From an uncultured Sphingomonas sp. (lineage in GTDB: Bacteria > Pseudomonadota > Alphaproteobacteria > Sphingomonadales > Sphingomonadaceae), in the NCBI GenBank assembly GCA_946482655.1, contig CAMLSA010000024.1:1-35566 (forward strand): a stretch of 35,566 nucleotides of DNA. The letters run 5' to 3'. Position numbers and translations under genes: made by a program. Under the pieces are notes generated by a model that did not search any database, was not told the DNA's origin, and worked only from the letters and a program-made list of their open reading frames with translations. Positions 32,856-35,566 of this stretch are shown here, piece after piece. Within the stretch, counting starts at the first letter, position 1. Each line of letters begins with the position of its first letter.

Positions 32856-33788
32856 ATGTCCTGGAAAAAATATCTCATTCTGTTTTCCGCCGCGGGTTTG
32901 ACGACGGTGGCAACGAACGCCCTCGCGGCCGATATCATTACGATCGACGATACGAGCGTTTTTCCCGAGAGTCTTACGTCGACCACGGCGGGCGACATCA
33001 TTATTGGCAGCGTCGGAAAGGGCGTGGTCTATCGCGCGAAAGCCGGGTCGGCAACGGCGACGCGCTGGCTTGATCCGGCCAGAACAGGTTTGACGGCGGT
33101 ACTGGGCGTATATGCGGACAATCGCGCGAACACCCTTTATGTGTGCTCGATTTCGCCCATCGGCAAGACGCCGAAGCCCGAACTCTCCGCGCTGCTCACC
33201 TTCGACTTGACTACGGGGGCGCCCAAGGCGCGCTATCCCATGCCAAATCCCGACAAGGCCGTTTGCAACGATATCGACGTTGATGAAGACGGCACAGCCT
33301 ATGTCACCGACACGTTCGTCGGTCAGGTCCTCAGACTGAAGAGAGACTCGAAACAGCTTGACGTGTGGATCAAAGACGAGCGCCTTGCGGGCATTGACGG
33401 CCTCGCGCTCGGCGACGGCGTACTCTACGTCAATACCGTGACAACAAACCGCCTCTTCAGCATTCCCATTGCCGCCGATGGCGCGGCTGGCGCCATCCTC
33501 GAGCTGAAACCCTCCTTGCCGCTGGCGAAGCCGGACGGCATGCGCGCGCTCGGTGGCAACAAGTTCCTGATGGCCGAAAACGCAGCCGAAGTGGGTCGGG
33601 TCACCGAAGTCACCGTCAACGGAGACAAGGCCGAGATCAAGGTCTTGAAAGTGGATCCAGGCGTTACCGCCATAACGGTCGTGGGCAACAAGATTTGGGT
33701 CGACAACGCCAAGTTCGCTTATCGCGATACAGCCATGAAGGGCAAGTCGCCCGAGCCGTTCGTCATTTATGCGATCCCTCTGCCATAA
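32856..33788 (+). CDS. Exported SMP-30/gluconolactonase-like beta-propeller protein
   Basis: ATG 32856 follows GGAGAGG; an ATG at 32826 would only add ten polar residues before the signal. The 310-residue product opens with a clear signal peptide (KKYLILFSAAGLTTVATNALAA). The rest has the repeated blades of SMP-30-like six-bladed propellers: LGVYADNRANTLYVCS, NDIDVDEDGTAYVTDTF, GIDGLALGDGVLYVNT and PDGMRALGGNKFLMAEN. Such proteins bind a divalent metal and often hydrolyse lactones; it would act in the periplasm. The 193-base gap after the thiolase gene suggests its own promoter or read-through. Lactonase activity on a pathway intermediate is a guess from context. Confidence 0.8.
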   Translation: MSWKKYLILFSAAGLTTVATNALAADIITIDDTSVFPESLTSTTAGDIIIGSVGKGVVYRAKAGSATATRWLDPARTGLTAVLGVYADNRANTLYVCSISPIGKTPKPELSALLTFDLTTGAPKARYPMPNPDKAVCNDIDVDEDGTAYVTDTFVGQVLRLKRDSKQLDVWIKDERLAGIDGLALGDGVLYVNTVTTNRLFSIPIAADGAAGAILELKPSLPLAKPDGMRALGGNKFLMAENAAEVGRVTEVTVNGDKAEIKVLKVDPGVTAITVVGNKIWVDNAKFAYRDTAMKGKSPEPFVIYAIPLP

Positions 33789-33874
33789 TAGCGGAGGTGG
33801 AACTGTCTTTCATGCCATGCCCCGCCGGCGCCTTGGCACACCACACCGCCTCATCCCGGTTCTCCCTGAGACGG

Positions 33875-33898
33875 TAACGCGGTCGCTGCCGAGCGTTA
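33875..33898. terminator. Weak hairpin between convergent genes
   Basis: TAACGC and GCGTTA flank a 12-base spacer that has a possible inner GG/CC pairing. It sits between the SMP-30-like gene (+) and the flavoprotein gene (-). Position suggests a terminator; the structure is imperfect and has no T-run. Confidence 0.22.
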
Positions 33899-33918
33899 GG
33901 AAGGCTTTTCCTCGACCG

Positions 33919-35566
33919 TCACGATTTTGGCTGATCGGGACGGGGCGTCGCCTTTGCGATGTGGCGCGCCGCCCTGCGGCCCGAGAATACGCCGTCGGAC
34001 AAGGACATTCCGCTCATATAGCGATTTGCGCACACACCCACGGCAGCTCGTCCGGCGGCGTACAGACCTTCGATGGCTTTGCCCTTCGCATCCAGAACCG
34101 CTCCGCTATCCTCGTCCACCGCTAGGCCGCCCAGCGTCAGGAATGGTGCTAGCGCAAGTTTATTTCGAACGGACATGTTGATCGCGTGATAGGGCCCCTC
34201 CCCCACCGCCCGAAAATAGTTGGCGGACTTTCCCAAGGGGTCACCGGCGCCTCGTGCCACCGCGTCGCGGGTGGCCTGAACCTCCGCTTCGAGACCGGCC
34301 ACATCGATACCGCACTTACGGGCCAGCGCGGCGAGCGTCCGACCTTTCCTGCTGCCGCCGAAGAGAATATTCCCCAGCGCCGGCAAGTACCACTGCATGA
34401 ACTGTCCGTCGCCTTTGGGCATCAATTGCTTCCACAGTTTCCGCCACGTCTCACGGTCCAATATAAGCCAGGCGGCTCCATCTTCCTGCTCGGCGATGGC
34501 GCCGCCCAGCTCAGCGTTGTAGGCGTCCTCATTATAGAAACGCCGTCCCTTTCGGTTGACGACAATTCCTTCGACCAGAGCCGCAGGCGGAGCAATGATT
34601 CTGCCATAGAAGTTGTTGGCGAGCTTTCGCGTCGCGCCGCCTACCGTTTCCCCCAATTGTATACCGCTGCCATCACAGCCCATCGAACCCATGCGCAGCA
34701 TCGCCGGAGCGAATGTGGCGTAAAGAGGCATATGCTTCTTCAGCATGTCCAGGTTGAAGCAGAAGCCACCGGTGGCGAGGATCACGCCGTGGCGCGCACG
34801 GATTCGGATCCTTCGCCCCTTGCCGACCTCTAGGTCACGTGCGGCAGCGATCGCCTTTTCCGCCTTGTCAAAAGTGAAAGGCATGGGGGCGACCTTCGCG
34901 TAGAGCTTACTGTGCAGTGCCTGGTCCTCGGCGCCGAGCTCGAGCGCCTCTACCCCGATCACCCTTCCGGCGCCGTCAACGAGTAGGCTCGTCACGCGCG
35001 TGTGCGTCCTGACGGGAATATCGCGCCGTTCAACGGCTTTTTTCAAAGCGGCGAAATAGACATGCCCCGTATAACCCTTTCCTACGACGCGATGGCCGCG
35101 GACCGCCGGCCGCGCTTTGGCCGCATAGGCCGGGAGCGGCTCGTTACCTGAATAGTACAGATACTTTCCATCAGGCGGATAAACCGTCTTGCCCGAGTGA
35201 ACCCCACCACCAAACTCGACGCCCAGCCCTTCGAGCCACTCGATGTTCTGACGGCTATGCTCGCAAAATCGACGTAACGTCTCTTCGCTGACCGCATCAC
35301 CGACTTCGAGCGACAGATACTTCATCATCTCTTCGACGCTGTCTTCGACACCGGCGCGCTCCTGGACGGTTGTTCCGCCGGCATAATGCACACCGCCGCT
35401 ATATGCCGTGGCTCCACCGCCATCGAAGCGATCCAATATCAATACCCTCGAACCAAGATCCGCCGCCTCGATGGCGGCGCAGGCGCCGGCCCCGCCGAAT
35501 CCCACGACAAGGACGTCGGCTGCAGCATCCCAATGCGCTTCGGCCGGGGCGTCGATGACGATACGG
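33919..35566 (-). CDS. FAD-dependent dehydrogenase of the KstD/fumarate reductase flavoprotein family (5' end outside window)
   Basis: The frame runs from beyond the right edge to a TGA at 33919; 549 residues are visible. The visible start RIVIDAPAEAHWDAAADVLV leads into the FAD-binding VVGFGGAGACAAIEAADLG. Next come GGGATAYSGGVHYAGG, ARHGVILATGGFCFN and the end signature GLYAAGRAAVGVCANRYMSG followed by SLSDGVFSGRRAARH. This is the two-domain layout of 3-ketosteroid-delta-1-dehydrogenases and flavocytochrome-type fumarate reductases. Enzymes of this group desaturate ketones in steroids and other cyclic compounds, which would fit a ring-degrading island. The exact substrate cannot be told from sequence. 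Confidence 0.88.
   Translation of the reverse strand, partial: RIVIDAPAEAHWDAAADVLVVGFGGAGACAAIEAADLGSRVLILDRFDGGGATAYSGGVHYAGGTTVQERAGVEDSVEEMMKYLSLEVGDAVSEETLRRFCEHSRQNIEWLEGLGVEFGGGVHSGKTVYPPDGKYLYYSGNEPLPAYAAKARPAVRGHRVVGKGYTGHVYFAALKKAVERRDIPVRTHTRVTSLLVDGAGRVIGVEALELGAEDQALHSKLYAKVAPMPFTFDKAEKAIAAARDLEVGKGRRIRIRARHGVILATGGFCFNLDMLKKHMPLYATFAPAMLRMGSMGCDGSGIQLGETVGGATRKLANNFYGRIIAPPAALVEGIVVNRKGRRFYNEDAYNAELGGAIAEQEDGAAWLILDRETWRKLWKQLMPKGDGQFMQWYLPALGNILFGGSRKGRTLAALARKCGIDVAGLEAEVQATRDAVARGAGDPLGKSANYFRAVGEGPYHAINMSVRNKLALAPFLTLGGLAVDEDSGAVLDAKGKAIEGLYAAGRAAVGVCANRYMSGMSLSDGVFSGRRAARHIAKATPRPDQPKS

Overview
The window is high-GC, densely coded DNA. Its gene families (an exosortase-A-type O-glycosylation ligase, a small DUF5818-like protein, a RoxA-like dihaem cytochrome, and a large set of acyl-CoA enzymes) suggest an alphaproteobacterium, most likely a sphingomonad. 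That assignment is inference: there is no rRNA or other marker here. No tRNA, rRNA or CRISPR array was seen.

Region 1 (1-6.1 kb) is ordinary chromosome. It holds the tail of a membrane protein, an O-antigen-ligase-like glycosylation ligase, an MscS-type channel, two small proteins of unknown function plus a DUF5818-like one, an extensin-family membrane-anchored hydrolase and a D-2-hydroxyacid dehydrogenase.

Region 2 (6.1-13.4 kb) is an unusual accessory block. Six minus-strand genes lie head to tail with start/stop overlaps: two small membrane proteins, an astacin-type zinc protease, a caspase-like protease, a helical-repeat protein and a cytochrome P450. They face a divergent dihaem c-type RoxA-like protein, and a perfect 7+7 inverted repeat sits between the two units. 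The astacin carries Cys where the family's pro-segment normally has the zinc-blocking Asp, and neither protease shows a signal peptide. This is the best candidate here for an undescribed system: possibly a two-protease cascade linked to haem redox enzymes.

Region 3 (13.8-35.6 kb) is a catabolic island for an unknown carboxylic acid, probably cyclic and/or methyl-branched. It has a SCP-x-type thiolase plus acyl-CoA ligase (+), an SDR, a remnant hot-dog gene, a Cys-less thiolase-like protein and a DUF35 protein (-), a sigma-54 activator (-), and a nine-gene (+) beta-oxidation operon. That operon runs from a CoA-transferase through a MenB/BadI-like ring hydrolase, hydratase, acyl-CoA dehydrogenase, 3-hydroxyacyl-CoA dehydrogenases and an AMACR-like racemase to a PcaF/PaaJ-type thiolase. 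An exported SMP-30-like protein and a KstD/fumarate-reductase-like flavoprotein close the window.

Near-consensus -24/-12 sigma-54 promoters precede all three operons of region 3, which makes them a plausible single regulon of the local activator. The island is interrupted at 16.6-18.5 kb by a scar: an IS5-like transposase fragment and a GT87-like glycosyltransferase whose reading frame begins with a fragment resembling the N-terminus of DUF2235 hydrolases.
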